A stretch of 64,000 bases of DNA from Betaproteobacteria bacterium (GCA_013298695.1 JAAFIS010000007.1:143438-207437); one strand, 5' to 3'. Positions 1 to 10,769 are shown, numbered from the stretch's first letter. Notes: generated from the sequence alone by a model not told the origin. Numbers and translations are program-made.

Positions 1-436
1 CATTTCTCGACCTGGAAAATTTAAGTTCACGTATGTGAAACCGTATAAGCAGACGATCATTAGTGACGGCGTAACGGTCTGGCTCCACGACGAAGATCTC
101 AATCAAGTGACGGTGCGCACGATCGGCGATTCGCTTGCTGAGCAACCACTCGCGCTGTTGGTTGATCCGCAGTCGGCCGACAAACTGTTCGACTTGAAAG
201 CGGCACCGGCAGAGGGTTCGTTAAGAGTCGTTTCTGCCAATGCGAAAAAAGCGGATGCAGCCGTCAAAGAGATCGCGATAACCCTCGTCGGCGGACAGCC
301 CGCCGAACTGGTCTGGCGCGACGGTTGGCAGAACGTGAACACGCTGCGTTTCGCGTCGTTATCGCGAAATCAACGAATTGACAACGCGATTTTCAAGTTT
401 GTGGTGCCGAAAGGCGCGGACGTTTTGAAGCAATAG
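1..436 (+). CDS. lolA: Outer-membrane lipoprotein carrier protein LolA, 3' part
   Basis: LolA is the periplasmic chaperone that carries lipoproteins from the LolCDE transporter to LolB at the outer membrane. The reading frame is open from base 2, before the first in-frame GTG at 35. It reads ISRPGKFKFTYVKPYKQ and then DEDLNQVTVR, the conserved LolA block that follows the lost N-terminus. It ends in FVVPKGADVLKQ, the usual LolA C-terminus. The signal peptide and first half lie outside the window. rarA follows after an intervening diguanylate cyclase gene. The family call is firm; only the start is missing. Confidence 0.93.
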   Translation, partial: ISRPGKFKFTYVKPYKQTIISDGVTVWLHDEDLNQVTVRTIGDSLAEQPLALLVDPQSADKLFDLKAAPAEGSLRVVSANAKKADAAVKEIAITLVGGQPAELVWRDGWQNVNTLRFASLSRNQRIDNAIFKFVVPKGADVLKQ

Positions 437-450
437 CCAACGTAGTGGAA

Positions 451-543
451 CGCCGTTTTAACTGGGCGACGATTAGTAAAAATTTTTACTTCGATACTTC
501 GGTGAAAAAGTTGGATCGCCCCATTAAAACGGCGCTTAAACGT
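451..543. repeat. Dispersed paired-palindrome element, copy a
   Basis: Two imperfect palindromes flank an AT-rich middle: a GGGCGACG-type arm at 451-472 and a CGCCCCATTAAAACGGCG arm at 517-534 followed by CTTAAACG. The arms are close reverse complements of each other (about 16 of 18 positions), so the whole unit could fold into one long hairpin. The middle holds the smaller palindrome GTAAAAATTTTTAC. It lies just after the lolA stop and just before the 3' end of the opposing diguanylate cyclase gene. Similar units recur across the window. Confidence 0.6.
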
Positions 544-555
544 AAAAGTTGTATT

Positions 556-2286
556 TCAAGTAACGTCTTCCCTGCGCCCGCTCGCAGTCTTGTCTTGATA
601 CATCGCGCGATCAGCGACATCGATCAACGACGTTAGACGTTTTCCGTCTTCCGGGATCATCGCGTAGCCGAATGCAGCGGACAGGTGAAGTTGATGACCT
701 CCGATTCCAAACGCTTGCGCAAGCCCGGCTCGGCAGCGCGACACCAGCGCGTCCACGTCTGCTTTTGATTTCACCTCGGTCATGAGGATCAAAAACTCAT
801 CGCCCCCAAATCGGCACAGCGCATCATTGCGGCGCAAATAGCTCATCAAGCGTTGCGCGCACACCGACAACAGCGCATCACCGACGGTGTGGCCGTATGC
901 ATCATTAACCCGCTTGAAGTCATTGAGGTCAACAAAGACCAGCGCGCCGGACGTTGCAGGCTCCCCGCTTGCGCCATAGATCGCATCGAAGCGGCGCTCA
1001 AAGGTCGCGCGATTTAGCGCACCGGTGAGCGGATCCTGAACCAGCCCGAGACCCAGCTGATTCATGGTTTGCGCGATGTAGCCGAGCTCGTCGGTGCGTG
1101 GCATCTCCAGCGGTGCAGGCGCGCGACCGCTGGCGAGCAAACGGGTGGCCTCCGACAGACGCGATACGTCACGCGAAACGCGATGCATCATCCACAAGCC
1201 CAACAAGATGGCGACGATGATTGCAACCAAACCAATTAGCGCGTTTTTCAGCGCCGCGTCGCGCAGGTCATCCATGTGATCGCTGCGCGGGATCGCAACG
1301 ATGAGCGACCAACTCAGGCCGGGCTGAGTAAGTGTCGTACGCTCGACATCGACGATGCCACGTGAGGTGTCTAGACTGATTCGCTGAGGTTCGGCAACGT
1401 CTTTCTTGTGTCGCTCGCGTGTCAGCAAATCGGCGAAACTTGCGCGAATGAGTTCGTTTTCGCTCTGATCCGCACGCAGCCGTATTGGCTTGCCCTCAAC
1501 GGCCTTAACCAGCGGCTCACTGACCGAGCTAGCCACCAAATCGCCAGCACCGTCAACGATGTAGACGATGCCGGTGTCGCTTGGTTTTAGTTGCGCGACG
1601 AACTCGCTTAAGCTCGACAACGGCATGTCGGTTGCCGCAACGCCTAGCAAACGCTCTTGCGCGTCGCGAACGGGCTTTGCGAGCGTTAAGGTCAGCGCCT
1701 TGCTGGTCGCGGCAACATAGATTGGTGACCACGTGAAATTGTTTGCCGCAAGCGCGGATTTGTACCAAGGGCGCGATGCGGTATCGAACTGGTCGCGCCG
1801 CAACTCGTCGCCGCGTAAGCCAGGGCCTGAGCTTCGAAACGCAATCCGCAGCGCGTCAGGGCTTAGTTTCTCGCGCACCTCAGTACCTGAGCTCGAGCGA
1901 TTCACCCCAATGAAGCGACCATCTACTGCGCCAAAATAGACATATCCGCTCACGTTTGCGAATAAGCCCGTCGCCAGCCAAAGGCGTTGCTCGATTTGTT
2001 CAAAGGATTGTGGCGCGAGCTCAACGATGGTGCTCGTAGCGCCTGGAACGATCACCGATGCCTCCGGAGCTACCGAATTGAGTGCGAGTCGTGGCACTTG
2101 CAAATGTTGACTCGTTTCTTTCGCGACGCGGTATGAGACGTCACTCAGAATCTGTGACGAGTAGGTAGCAACGCCGCGCAAGCCAGTGAGATATGACAAG
2201 CCGCTGATCACCAAAGCAACCGCCGCCACAAGCCCGACAAAGGGCCAGAGCAGCGCAGCACTTAGCGAAGAAGGTTTGAAATTCAT
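556..2286 (-). CDS. Membrane-bound diguanylate cyclase with periplasmic sensor
   Basis: This 576-residue protein probably makes cyclic di-GMP from two GTP at the inner membrane in response to a periplasmic signal. A first membrane segment lies at residues ~12-35. A Cache-like extracytoplasmic region follows (~40-340), then a second membrane segment (ALIGLVAIIVAILLGLWMM), a HAMP-like linker, and a C-terminal GGDEF domain. The active-site motif is an intact GGDEF near residue 492. An RRND sits five residues before it, matching the RxxD inhibitory site, so product feedback is likely. Its ligand is unknown. It is convergent with lolA and divergent from rarA, and looks inserted between two genes that are usually neighbours. 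Confidence 0.9.
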   Translation of the reverse strand: MNFKPSSLSAALLWPFVGLVAAVALVISGLSYLTGLRGVATYSSQILSDVSYRVAKETSQHLQVPRLALNSVAPEASVIVPGATSTIVELAPQSFEQIEQRLWLATGLFANVSGYVYFGAVDGRFIGVNRSSSGTEVREKLSPDALRIAFRSSGPGLRGDELRRDQFDTASRPWYKSALAANNFTWSPIYVAATSKALTLTLAKPVRDAQERLLGVAATDMPLSSLSEFVAQLKPSDTGIVYIVDGAGDLVASSVSEPLVKAVEGKPIRLRADQSENELIRASFADLLTRERHKKDVAEPQRISLDTSRGIVDVERTTLTQPGLSWSLIVAIPRSDHMDDLRDAALKNALIGLVAIIVAILLGLWMMHRVSRDVSRLSEATRLLASGRAPAPLEMPRTDELGYIAQTMNQLGLGLVQDPLTGALNRATFERRFDAIYGASGEPATSGALVFVDLNDFKRVNDAYGHTVGDALLSVCAQRLMSYLRRNDALCRFGGDEFLILMTEVKSKADVDALVSRCRAGLAQAFGIGGHQLHLSAAFGYAMIPEDGKRLTSLIDVADRAMYQDKTASGRREDVT

Positions 2287-2485
2287 GAAGCACCCGTGTA
2301 CGAGTAGCGGTTACCAACGAATAGCAGGTCCCGGCAAACCTACAAAAGTTGAAGGCATAGACTTCATGAGAGTAATCCTCATCGCTTGGTTTGTCTCGCG
2401 AAATCGATGTCCTGCTGAGTGTTTTCAGATGATTCCCTGACCACATCCTGCGCAACAATCAAAATTCAGCTCCCTGACGCCTTTT

Positions 2486-3790
2486 ATGAACGCCTCCACA
2501 CAATCTACAAAGCTCGCACCACTCGCGGAGCGTCTGCGTCCAAAATTGATTGCTGACGTGGTCGGACAACGGCACTTGCTCGGCTCAGGTGCGCCAATCG
2601 CCAACGCAATCGCCGCTGGAGTGGCTCACTCCATGATTTTGTGGGGGCCACCCGGCGTCGGTAAAACAACGATTGCGCGACTACTTGCAGAAGCCTTTGA
2701 TGCCGACATGATCGCGATTTCAGCGGTGCTCGCGGGGGTGAAGGACATTCGTGAAGCCATTGAGCGCGCAGAAGCAACGCGCGCTCAGTTCAATCAGCGC
2801 ACCATCATGTTTGTTGACGAAGTTCACCGTTTCAACAAATCGCAGCAGGACGCTTTTCTTCCGCATGTGGAATCTGGGCTCTTTACATTCATCGGCGCGA
2901 CAACAGAAAATCCGTCGTTCGAAGTGAACTCTGCGCTCCTGTCGCGCGCGCAGGTATACGTACTCGAAGCGCTCGATGGAAACGCGCTTCAGCAGCTATT
3001 GTCCAAATCGCTTCACGTGCTCAGTGCCGGGTATGAGATTCAACCCGCCGCGCAACAACTGCTGATCGACTATGCCGACGGCGACGGGCGACGGTTCTTA
3101 AATCTTGTCGAGCAGCTTGATGCGACCGCGCGTACCCAACAATGGTCCGAAATCGACGTGGCCGCAGTCGAAGCAACGCTCACCCGCGCGAGAACGCGCT
3201 TCGACAAAGGCGGCGAGCAGTTCTACGACTTGATCAGCGCGCTCCACAAAAGCGTGCGTGGCTCCGACCCTGATGCCTCGTTGTATTGGTTTTGTCGAAT
3301 ACTCGAAGGCGGTGCAGACCCGTTGTACCTCGGACGCCGCATGATTCGGATGGCCTCTGAAGACATCGGTCTAGCCGATCCGCGCGCGCTCGAAATCACG
3401 ACCACCGCAGTGGCCGCGTTCGAACGCTTGGGCTCGCCCGAAGGTGAGCTCGCGCTTGCCGAGGCGTGTGTGTTTCTTGCCGTCGCAGCGAAGAGCAACG
3501 CGGTGTACCGCGCGTACAAAGAAGCGCGCAAAGCGGCGGCTGAGAGCGGCACGCGTCCGGTGCCACTGCGATTGCGTAACGCGCCGACAAAGCTCATGAA
3601 AGAGATCGGTTACGGCGCAGGCTATCGCTACGCACACGACGAAGAAGGCGGGTTCGCGGCAGGAGAGTCGTACTTTCCTGACGACATGAAGGCGCTAAAT
3701 TTCTATCGCCCGGTTGATCGTGGCTTGGAAATCGCCATTCGCGAAAAGCTCGCGACGCTTCATGCGAGCAATCGGCAGAAAAAAGAGTAG
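2486..3790 (+). CDS. rarA: Replication-associated recombination protein A (RarA/MgsA)
   Basis: RarA is an AAA+ ATPase related to clamp loaders that acts at stalled or broken replication forks in the cytoplasm. The 434-residue length is normal. The N-terminal [16 protein letters not shown] block is typical of the family. Walker A is GPPGVGKTT (about residues 53-61), and the Walker B region is [15 protein letters not shown]. The C-terminal part carries the tetramerisation-domain features [20 protein letters not shown] and the SDP/RR region. The ATG at 2486 gives the standard N-terminus. It is preceded by a gap of about 200 bp with no obvious feature. Confidence 0.96.
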   Translation: MNASTQSTKLAPLAERLRPKLIADVVGQRHLLGSGAPIANAIAAGVAHSMILWGPPGVGKTTIARLLAEAFDADMIAISAVLAGVKDIREAIERAEATRAQFNQRTIMFVDEVHRFNKSQQDAFLPHVESGLFTFIGATTENPSFEVNSALLSRAQVYVLEALDGNALQQLLSKSLHVLSAGYEIQPAAQQLLIDYADGDGRRFLNLVEQLDATARTQQWSEIDVAAVEATLTRARTRFDKGGEQFYDLISALHKSVRGSDPDASLYWFCRILEGGADPLYLGRRMIRMASEDIGLADPRALEITTTAVAAFERLGSPEGELALAEACVFLAVAAKSNAVYRAYKEARKAAAESGTRPVPLRLRNAPTKLMKEIGYGAGYRYAHDEEGGFAAGESYFPDDMKALNFYRPVDRGLEIAIREKLATLHASNRQKKE

Positions 3791-3929
3791 TGATCGTGCC
3801 GCGTTATCTTCGACGTGATTCCCGTTCGTGGTGAGCTCGTCGAACCATGAACGCGCTTCGCAACTATCGCCGCTCGATCAACAGCGCCCTGCGTTTGTAA
3901 GCAACCCGCGCGAATTAAGACAAAGCCCG

Positions 3930-5339
3930 ATGCAAGCACTTTCCGCACTCGAACCAACACAACGAATTCGCCCGCGCGACGCGTCCAATGATCGCGGCGC
4001 ATCACTGCGCGAATCGCTCAAACAACACGGGCTTTGGCTGCCCAATCAAACCGCGACGCGACGCTGGCCGATTGGTTGCGTTTCTTTAGAAATCACGCAG
4101 CGCTGTAATTTGGATTGCACGCTTTGCTACCTAAGTGAGCATTCCGAAGCGGTGGGCGATATTCCGCTCGAAGAATTGTTTCGACGCATTGACATGATTG
4201 GTGAGTGGTATGGCCCGAATACGGACGTGCAAATTTCAGGTGGCGAACCCACTTTGCGCGCGCAAGACGATTTGTTTGCCATTGTTGAATACATCAAACA
4301 AAAAGGTCTTCGTTCATCGCTTTTCACCAATGGCATCCGCGCAACGCGCGCTTTGCTGCAAGCGCTCGCCGAGCGCGGCCTCACCGACGTTGCGTTTCAT
4401 GTGGACATCACGCAAGAGCGACGAGGCTACGATGACGAAGCCTCGTTGAATGCGATTCGCCGCGAATACATCGAACGCGCTCGCGGGCTCGGCATTTCAG
4501 TGATCTTTAACACAAGTATTTGTGATGAAAACATGAGCGATGTGCCGATGCTCGCGCGTTTCTTCACGAAGAACAATGACGTTGTGCGCTTTGCTTCGTT
4601 TCAGTTGCAAGCCGCAACCGGACGCGGTGTGCTCCGCGAATGCGCGAGTGAAATCAATCAACCCAATATCGTGAAGCTCATTGAAGAAGGCGCTGGCACG
4701 ACGCTTAACTTCGACGCGCTCTACGGCGGCAATCCAAAATGCAATCGTTACGCCACCGCGATCACAGTGGGGCGCGGCGAGTCGACTCGCGCACATGACT
4801 TGCTCCACGACGGCGAATTCATCGCACGCGTGATGCGCGAAACAGCGGACGTGACCATAGAGCGCGGCAATCCGATTAAAGCGGTGGCGAGTGTAGTGCG
4901 CGCCATCCTCGCGCGACCTGCGCTCACGCTCGCAGGCGTTCACGCGCTCGCGCGCTTGCTCTGGCGCATGAAGTTCGATGCGTTTCGCGCCTTGCGTGGG
5001 GTAAACAAAATCTCGTTCTTCATTCACAATTTCATGGACGCAAGCGCGCTCGAACAAGAGCGGCTCGACACCTGCGTGTTCATGGCCGCTACGCAGCACG
5101 GCCCGATGCCGATGTGCGAATACAACGCGATTCGCGATCAACTCATGCTGCAAACCATCACACTTTCAAATGGCGATGTGTGGAATCCGCGCGGTTCACG
5201 AGCGCTGAAAGCAACTGACAGCGCAACGTCAGAACCCGCAATCGTAGCGCGTGTGTATCCGATCAAATTTCTAAAAGGCCGCTCGCGACAAATCGCAGCA
5301 AACCTGCGCCGACACGCGAACGAAAATAAAACTGCATGA
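3930..5339 (+). CDS. Radical SAM protein, COG1964/tetraether-synthase-like
   Basis: A radical S-adenosylmethionine enzyme: the cluster-binding motif CNLDCTLC (CX3CX2C) is followed by the SAM-contacting QISGGEPTLR. The C-terminal half has more cysteines in NPKCNRY and in a segment reading NFMDASALEQERLDTCVF followed by MPMCEYN. That pattern of FMD, then ER, C, C and YN resembles the C-terminal metal-binding part of the COG1964 family, which includes archaeal tetraether lipid synthase. The substrate here is unknown, and lipid chemistry is only an inference. I chose the ATG at 3930; a GTG at 3828 would add 34 residues without recognisable domain content. It overlaps the DUF547 gene by four bases (ATGA), so the two are probably co-translated. 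Confidence 0.75.
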   Translation: MQALSALEPTQRIRPRDASNDRGASLRESLKQHGLWLPNQTATRRWPIGCVSLEITQRCNLDCTLCYLSEHSEAVGDIPLEELFRRIDMIGEWYGPNTDVQISGGEPTLRAQDDLFAIVEYIKQKGLRSSLFTNGIRATRALLQALAERGLTDVAFHVDITQERRGYDDEASLNAIRREYIERARGLGISVIFNTSICDENMSDVPMLARFFTKNNDVVRFASFQLQAATGRGVLRECASEINQPNIVKLIEEGAGTTLNFDALYGGNPKCNRYATAITVGRGESTRAHDLLHDGEFIARVMRETADVTIERGNPIKAVASVVRAILARPALTLAGVHALARLLWRMKFDAFRALRGVNKISFFIHNFMDASALEQERLDTCVFMAATQHGPMPMCEYNAIRDQLMLQTITLSNGDVWNPRGSRALKATDSATSEPAIVARVYPIKFLKGRSRQIAANLRRHANENKTA

Positions 5340-6139
5340 AGCTCGCGTTCAATCAACGAATTCGAACCCTGCTCATGAGCGCGCTCGTGTTGCTCGCGCA
5401 CGGCTGCGCGGTGTATGTCACGCAACCCGATATCAGCGCTCAAAAACGAATATCAGCTACAGAAGCTATCGCCCAATGGAATGGCGTTCTTGAGAAATAT
5501 GTGGATGAATTCGGATTTGTAGATTTTACGGCGCTTGCCTCAGATAAATTGGGCATCGAATCGTACATCTCGTTCATTTCGCAAACGCCTTTCAGCGCGT
5601 TTCACGATCGCGCATCCCGCCTCGCGCACTACATCAATAGCTACAACGCGCTCTCAATGTACAACGTGATCGCGCTCGGTATTCCCGACTCAAACGCATC
5701 GCTGTTGGCGCGCTACAACTTCTTCATTCGTCGCAAATTTTTGATCGGCGGCGAAACGATGTCGCTCTACGATTACGAGAATAAAGTCATTCGCGCACTT
5801 GGCGACGCCCGTGTTCACTGGGCGCTCAATTGCAGCGCCGCGAGTTGCCCCACACTGCCGCGCCGCGCGTTTACTGCGGCAAACATCGACAACGAATTGG
5901 ATCGTGAAGCGAAAAAGTTTTTTTCACAACCCCGCAACCTGCGCGTCGATCACGAAAAACGCGAAGTGTGGGTGAGTGAAATTTTCAAACTATTTCCCGA
6001 AGATTTCGTCCCGAAACACGGCGAGTCGTTTATCGATTATGTGAATCTCTATGTGGAGACGCCGATCCCGCGCGACTACACGATTCGCATCATTGCCTAC
6101 GACTGGACGATTGCGAACAGCCGACGAAAGCGCGGTTGA
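5336..6139 (+). CDS. DUF547 lipoprotein
   Basis: A 267-residue DUF547 (PF04784) protein. The N-terminus is a signal sequence (RTLLMSALVLLAHGC) with a slightly unusual lipobox AHGC at residue ~24, so a lipid-anchored envelope protein is likely. DUF547 hallmarks are FVDFTALASD, AHYINSYNALSMYNVI, the Cys pair in ALNCSAASCPTLP, and FPEDFV. The molecular function of DUF547 is not established. The start codon overlaps the stop of the radical SAM gene, which suggests the enzyme and this envelope protein serve one process. The 270 bp after it contain no gene I can support. Confidence 0.82.
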   Translation: MKLAFNQRIRTLLMSALVLLAHGCAVYVTQPDISAQKRISATEAIAQWNGVLEKYVDEFGFVDFTALASDKLGIESYISFISQTPFSAFHDRASRLAHYINSYNALSMYNVIALGIPDSNASLLARYNFFIRRKFLIGGETMSLYDYENKVIRALGDARVHWALNCSAASCPTLPRRAFTAANIDNELDREAKKFFSQPRNLRVDHEKREVWVSEIFKLFPEDFVPKHGESFIDYVNLYVETPIPRDYTIRIIAYDWTIANSRRKRG

Positions 6140-6411
6140 AGCGCCGTGTCGCTGTTCGTTCTTTGGGCTACACAAATGCCGTGATACGTCCGACCACATT
6201 TGGGTAGACGCGGATTCAGTGCCGATATCGAGAAATCTTTTGCGTAGCGCTTTGGCCGCTTAGAACGGTCAGTTCGCCTAATTGCCATCATGTGAGATTT
6301 TGCGAATCCCCCGATTTTTCTGGTTCACAGTATTGGAACATTGTCGCCGTAAGCTAAAACGATACGTCGTGAGTCGTACCTGGCCATCCTGTGCTCTTCT
6401 CGGGGGAACTC

Positions 6412-8187
6412 ATGCGCTCACATTTCGATATCTGCCGCTACACGATAGGCGCTTTGTGCGCGTTCATTGCTGTCGCCTCGCTCCCCGCCCACGCCAATGC
6501 GCCCGACCCGGCGACGCTGCAAAGGCTCAGCCGCGCCACCGTGCCGTTCGTGGCAAACGCCGGGCAATGGGACGCGCGCGCCGCGTTTGCGGCGCAGACG
6601 TTCGCCGGTACGGTGTTTGTTACGAAACAGGGCGAGCTGGTCTACAGTCTTCCCGGTAAACCGATCAAGGACGAGTCGACGCAAAGCGGCGAAGTTTCAT
6701 GAGCGCCGCACAGACGCGGCATCGATAAAGCCTCTGAGCAGCGCACGCCCGGCTGGGTGTTGCGCGAGCAATTCGTCGGTCACAACAACAAAGTGCTTCC
6801 GGCCAAAGCCCATGGCTTCCGCCCGCAGGCGGCGCAAGTGAGCTATTTCATCGGCAACGACGAAAGCAAGCATCAACGCGGCGTCAACACCTATGAGCGG
6901 GTGAACTTGGGTGACATCTATCCCGGTATCAACATCCACGTGCGCGCCACCGGAAACAATATCGAGAAAATCTTCACCGTCGCCCCGCATCAAAACCCGC
7001 AGCAGATTCAGGTCAAACTCAGTGGTGCAACAAAGCTCGAAATCAACGAACAAGGCGAGCGGATCGCGCACACCGACAACGGCTCAGTCGCCTACACGGC
7101 GCCGATTGCGTTTCAGGAAACGGCGAACGGTGAGAAAGAATCCGTCAGCGTCGCCTACGCACTCAACGCCACCACCAACACCTACGGCTTCACCCTAGGC
7201 CAGTTCGACACCAATCGCCCACTCATCATCGATCCGTTGATCCGCTCCAGCTACCTCGGCGCGGCGGGTGCCGAGACAGCCTACGCGCTGGCAATTCATC
7301 CGACCACGGGCGAGGTCTATGTCGCGGGCACCACGCAATCCGCCACCCCCTTTCCCGGGGTCAGTGGCGGCGCGCAGACGAGCTATAGTGGCGGTGGCAA
7401 CGACGCCTTTGTATCGCGCTTCAGCGCCGATCTCACCACACTGATCGTATCCACCTATCTCGGCGCAGCGGGTGCCGACGTCGCCACCGCGCTGGCGTTT
7501 CATCCAGCCACGGGCGAGGTCTATGTCGCGGGCTACACCAATTCCCCCGCGAGCGCCTTTCCCGGAGTCGGCGGCGGCGCGCAAACAAGCTTTGGGGGCA
7601 TCCAAGACGCCTTTGTTTCGCGCTTCAACGCCAATCTCACGACGCTGATTCAATCGACCTATCTCGGCGCGGCAGGTAACGACGTCGCGCTCGCACTGGC
7701 AATCCATCCTATCTCGCGCGAGATTTATGCCGCGGGTCGCACTGGCTCCGCCGCCACCACCTTCCCCGGGGTCAGCGGCGGCGCGCAGGACGGCAGCGGA
7801 GGCGGCAACGACGCGTTTGTATCGCGCTTCAACTCCCTCAGCGGCCGCACGTGCAACCTCGACATGGACGGCGACACGCTAGTGACTGCGACCAAAGAAG
7901 GCTTGGTGCTCTTGCGCGGCATGCTTGGCTTGACTGACGGTGCCAGCATCGCAGGCACTGGCATCACCGCCGGACAATGGGCGGCGGTGCGACCCTTCTT
8001 TAACGCCAACCTAGATATGGACGGCGACACGTTGCTTACGTCGAGCAAAGAGGGCCTTGTGCTACTGCGCGCGATGCTCGGCTTCACCGGCACTGCCACC
8101 ACCGCAGGCACTGGCATTACTGCCGCGCAATGGACAGCGGCTCGTCCGCTCATCAACGCCAACTGCGGCACGAATTTCGCGCCGTAG
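6412..8187 (+). pseudogene. SBBP-repeat secreted protein interrupted by an in-frame TGA
   Basis: The ATG at 6412 follows a GGGGGA ribosome site and starts a signal peptide ending AHA-NA. The frame runs through FVANAGQWDARAAFAAQTF, then meets TGA at 6700-6702. It continues in the same frame without any shift, through PGWVLREQFVGHNNK, to a stop at 8187. Codons on both sides match one SBBP (beta-propeller repeat) exoprotein, so this is one gene with a nonsense codon. Three repeats of about 65-70 residues (SYLGAAGAE..., about 7252-7850) are followed by two copies of a dockerin/EF-hand-like unit with DMDGDT. It may be a recent pseudogene, a sequencing error, or a gene with readthrough. Confidence 0.72.
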
Positions 8188-8264
8188 ACGCGGCGCATAA
8201 ATTGCCTCTGCGGTGCTGCGTGCGAGGACGTGCGACGGACGCGCGTTGCCGAGTAAGCGGCGCG

Positions 8265-8696
8265 CTAAATGAGCGCTTTCAACATCGAAAATTTCGAGAG
8301 CCCCGGCGCGAAATCGCTGATTTCTAGCGCAACGCGGTAACCGCATTTTTCGTAGAAACCACGCGCTTGAAACGTCCAGGTTTCAAGATAAATTTGATTG
8401 CAGCCTCTCTCTTTCGCGGCAGCCTCGAATGCGCTCAGTAATTCGCGCCCCAATGCTTGGTTGCGAAGCGATTCCGGCAACCAGATTTGCTGCAATTCCG
8501 CGTTTTTCCCCCAGGTGCGGCCGACCGCGCCAGCGATGGCGTGCCCGCTTGCGTCGCGTGCGAAACATGAAAGATGGCGCACCTCTGCGAGCCTGGGTTC
8601 TGCGGCGTCGTTGTAGTCTCCGATTCCGTCGTCTACCCGCTTGAGCGCAATTGCATCGTCAGGCGCATTATGCAAAGTGATCTTGTAGCCATTCAT
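8265..8696 (-). CDS. GNAT-family N-acetyltransferase
   Basis: A 143-residue cytoplasmic GNAT acetyltransferase that would transfer acetyl from acetyl-CoA to an unknown amine. The central IWLPESLRNQALGRELLSAF gives strand beta4 and the pyrophosphate-binding loop (Q/RxxGxG/A type, here RNQALGRE). It is followed by CNQIYLETWTFQARGFYEKC, the usual beta5-alpha4 region with the Phe-Tyr-x-Lys-x-Gly-Tyr signature. The length is normal for a single GNAT domain. It stands alone on the minus strand between the SBBP gene and htpG. The substrate cannot be told from sequence. Confidence 0.87.
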   Translation of the reverse strand: MNGYKITLHNAPDDAIALKRVDDGIGDYNDAAEPRLAEVRHLSCFARDASGHAIAGAVGRTWGKNAELQQIWLPESLRNQALGRELLSAFEAAAKERGCNQIYLETWTFQARGFYEKCGYRVALEISDFAPGLSKFSMLKALI

Positions 8697-8786
8697 CGCT
8701 CTTGAATCCTTAAATTTCGCCCCCAGCTACGCGCTATGCGGCGCGTGAACAGTGCGCTGCCATAAGTTCAACAAGATAGCACGATC

Positions 8787-10682
8787 ATGAGCAAACAAAC
8801 CCTTTCTTTCCAAGCCGAAGTGGCGCAGCTGCTTCACCTCGTTACCCACTCGCTGTATTCGAACAAAGAAATTTTTCTGCGCGAACTGATTTCGAACGCG
8901 TCGGATGCGTGTGACAAGTTGCGTTTTGAAGCGCTAAACAACGCGGCGTTGTTTGAAGATACGCCGAATTTGGAAGTCCGCGTTGCCTTCGATAAAGACG
9001 CGAAAACGATCACCATTACCGACAACGGGATTGGCCTGTCGCAGCAAGAAGCCATTGACAATTTGGGCACGATTGCGAAGAGCGGTACGCGCGAGTTTGT
9101 GAGCAAACTCTCCGGCGATCAAAAATCTGATTCGCAATTGATCGGTCAATTCGGTGTCGGCTTTTATTCCGGCTTTATCGTAGCCGACAAGATCACTGTC
9201 GAATCGCGTCGCGCCGGACTTAAATCCCATGAAGGCGTTCGTTGGATTTCGGGTGGCACGGGTGATTTCGAAGTGGAATCGATCACGCGCGAAGCCCGCG
9301 GCACCAGTGTGATTCTCCACTTGCGAGATGATGCCGAAGACTTCGCAAACACATTCCGCATCAAGAGCATTATTAGCAAGTATTCCGATCACATTTCGCT
9401 TCCGATTCTGATGCCAAAAGAAGACTGGGACAAAGATAAGAGCGAATATGTGCAGACCGGCGAATGGGAGGCCGTAAACCAAGCAAGCGCACTGTGGAGC
9501 CGGCCGAAAAAAGACATCACGCCCGAGCAATACAACGAGTTCTATAAACAGATTGCGTACGACCAGGCCGATCCTTTGGCCTACACCCACAACAAGGTTG
9601 AGGGCAATCAGGAATACACGCAGCTTCTCTACATTCCGGCGTCAGCGCCGATGGATTTGTGGGATCGCAATACTAAGGCTGGTGTGAAGCTCTACGTGAA
9701 GCGCGTGTTCATCATGGACGATGCTGAAGCGCTGATCCCCACGTATCTTCGATTTGTGAAAGGCGTCGTCGATTCCAGTAATCTGCCGCTTAACGTGTCG
9801 CGCGAATTGTTGCAAGAAAGTCGAGACGTAAAGGCCATTCGCGAAGGCTGCACAAAACGTGTTCTCGGTATGCTCGAAGAGCTCGCCAACAGCGAAGACG
9901 CCGCGCAAAAGGAAAAGTACGCGACGTTCTATCGGGAGTTCGGCGCGGTGCTTAAAGAGGGGCTTGGCGAAGACTTCGCAAACCGCGATCGCATCGCGAA
10001 ACTCGTTCGTTACGCCTCAACACAAAACGACACAGCGAGCGTAAGTCTTGCCGACTACAAATCGCGCATGAAAGAAGGCCAAAAGGCGATCTACTACCTC
10101 ACGTCCGAGACGCTTGCTACGGCCAAATCGTCGCCTCAAATTGAGGCGTTTAAGAAAAAAGGCATCGAAGTTTTGTTAATGACGGATCGCGTAGACGAAT
10201 GGACACTTTCCTTCTTGCGCGAGTTCGACGGCACGCCGCTTCAATCGGTTGCAAAGGGGGCGGTTGATCTCGGCGATCTGCAGGATGAAGAAGAAAAGAA
10301 AGCGGCAGAGGCGGCCGCTGAAAACTTCAAACCCGTTATCGAAAAACTCAAGGAAGCATTAAAGGATAAAGCCGACGACGTTCGGGTGACGACTCGTCTG
10401 GTTGATTCACCAGCGTGTTTAGTGGTGCGCGACGGCGGCATGAGTACGCAGCTTGCTCGCATGCTCAAACAAGCGGGACAAGCTGCGCCGGATACCAAAC
10501 CGATCCTTGAAGTAAACGCAGAGCACGCGATTGCGAAAAAGCTGCATTCGATGATCGGAACGGAATCGCACTTCGCCGATCTCGCAATGATTTTGTTTGA
10601 CCAAGCACTGCTAGCCGAAGGCGGCCTGCCCGATGATCCGGCGGCTTACGTAAAACGAGTCAACTCGCTGTTAGCGGCGTGA
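8787..10682 (+). CDS. htpG: Molecular chaperone HtpG (Hsp90)
   Basis: HtpG is the bacterial Hsp90, an ATP-driven dimeric chaperone in the cytoplasm. The 631-residue length is standard. The N-terminal GHKL ATPase domain shows [20 protein letters not shown], the ITDNGIGL loop and [11 protein letters not shown]. The middle domain contains [10 protein letters not shown] and [11 protein letters not shown]. The C-terminal dimerisation domain ends near [12 protein letters not shown]. The ATG at 8787 matches the family start [12 protein letters not shown]. No sigma-32 promoter was recognised with confidence upstream. Confidence 0.98.
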   Translation: MSKQTLSFQAEVAQLLHLVTHSLYSNKEIFLRELISNASDACDKLRFEALNNAALFEDTPNLEVRVAFDKDAKTITITDNGIGLSQQEAIDNLGTIAKSGTREFVSKLSGDQKSDSQLIGQFGVGFYSGFIVADKITVESRRAGLKSHEGVRWISGGTGDFEVESITREARGTSVILHLRDDAEDFANTFRIKSIISKYSDHISLPILMPKEDWDKDKSEYVQTGEWEAVNQASALWSRPKKDITPEQYNEFYKQIAYDQADPLAYTHNKVEGNQEYTQLLYIPASAPMDLWDRNTKAGVKLYVKRVFIMDDAEALIPTYLRFVKGVVDSSNLPLNVSRELLQESRDVKAIREGCTKRVLGMLEELANSEDAAQKEKYATFYREFGAVLKEGLGEDFANRDRIAKLVRYASTQNDTASVSLADYKSRMKEGQKAIYYLTSETLATAKSSPQIEAFKKKGIEVLLMTDRVDEWTLSFLREFDGTPLQSVAKGAVDLGDLQDEEEKKAAEAAAENFKPVIEKLKEALKDKADDVRVTTRLVDSPACLVVRDGGMSTQLARMLKQAGQAAPDTKPILEVNAEHAIAKKLHSMIGTESHFADLAMILFDQALLAEGGLPDDPAAYVKRVNSLLAA

Positions 10683-10769
10683 CGCAGAGTCATCGACCCC
10701 GGACAAGCGCCCGTCTGTGCACAGAGCTCGAAGCCGAGCGCTAGCGCGGTGAGTGGCGATAATCGCCGC

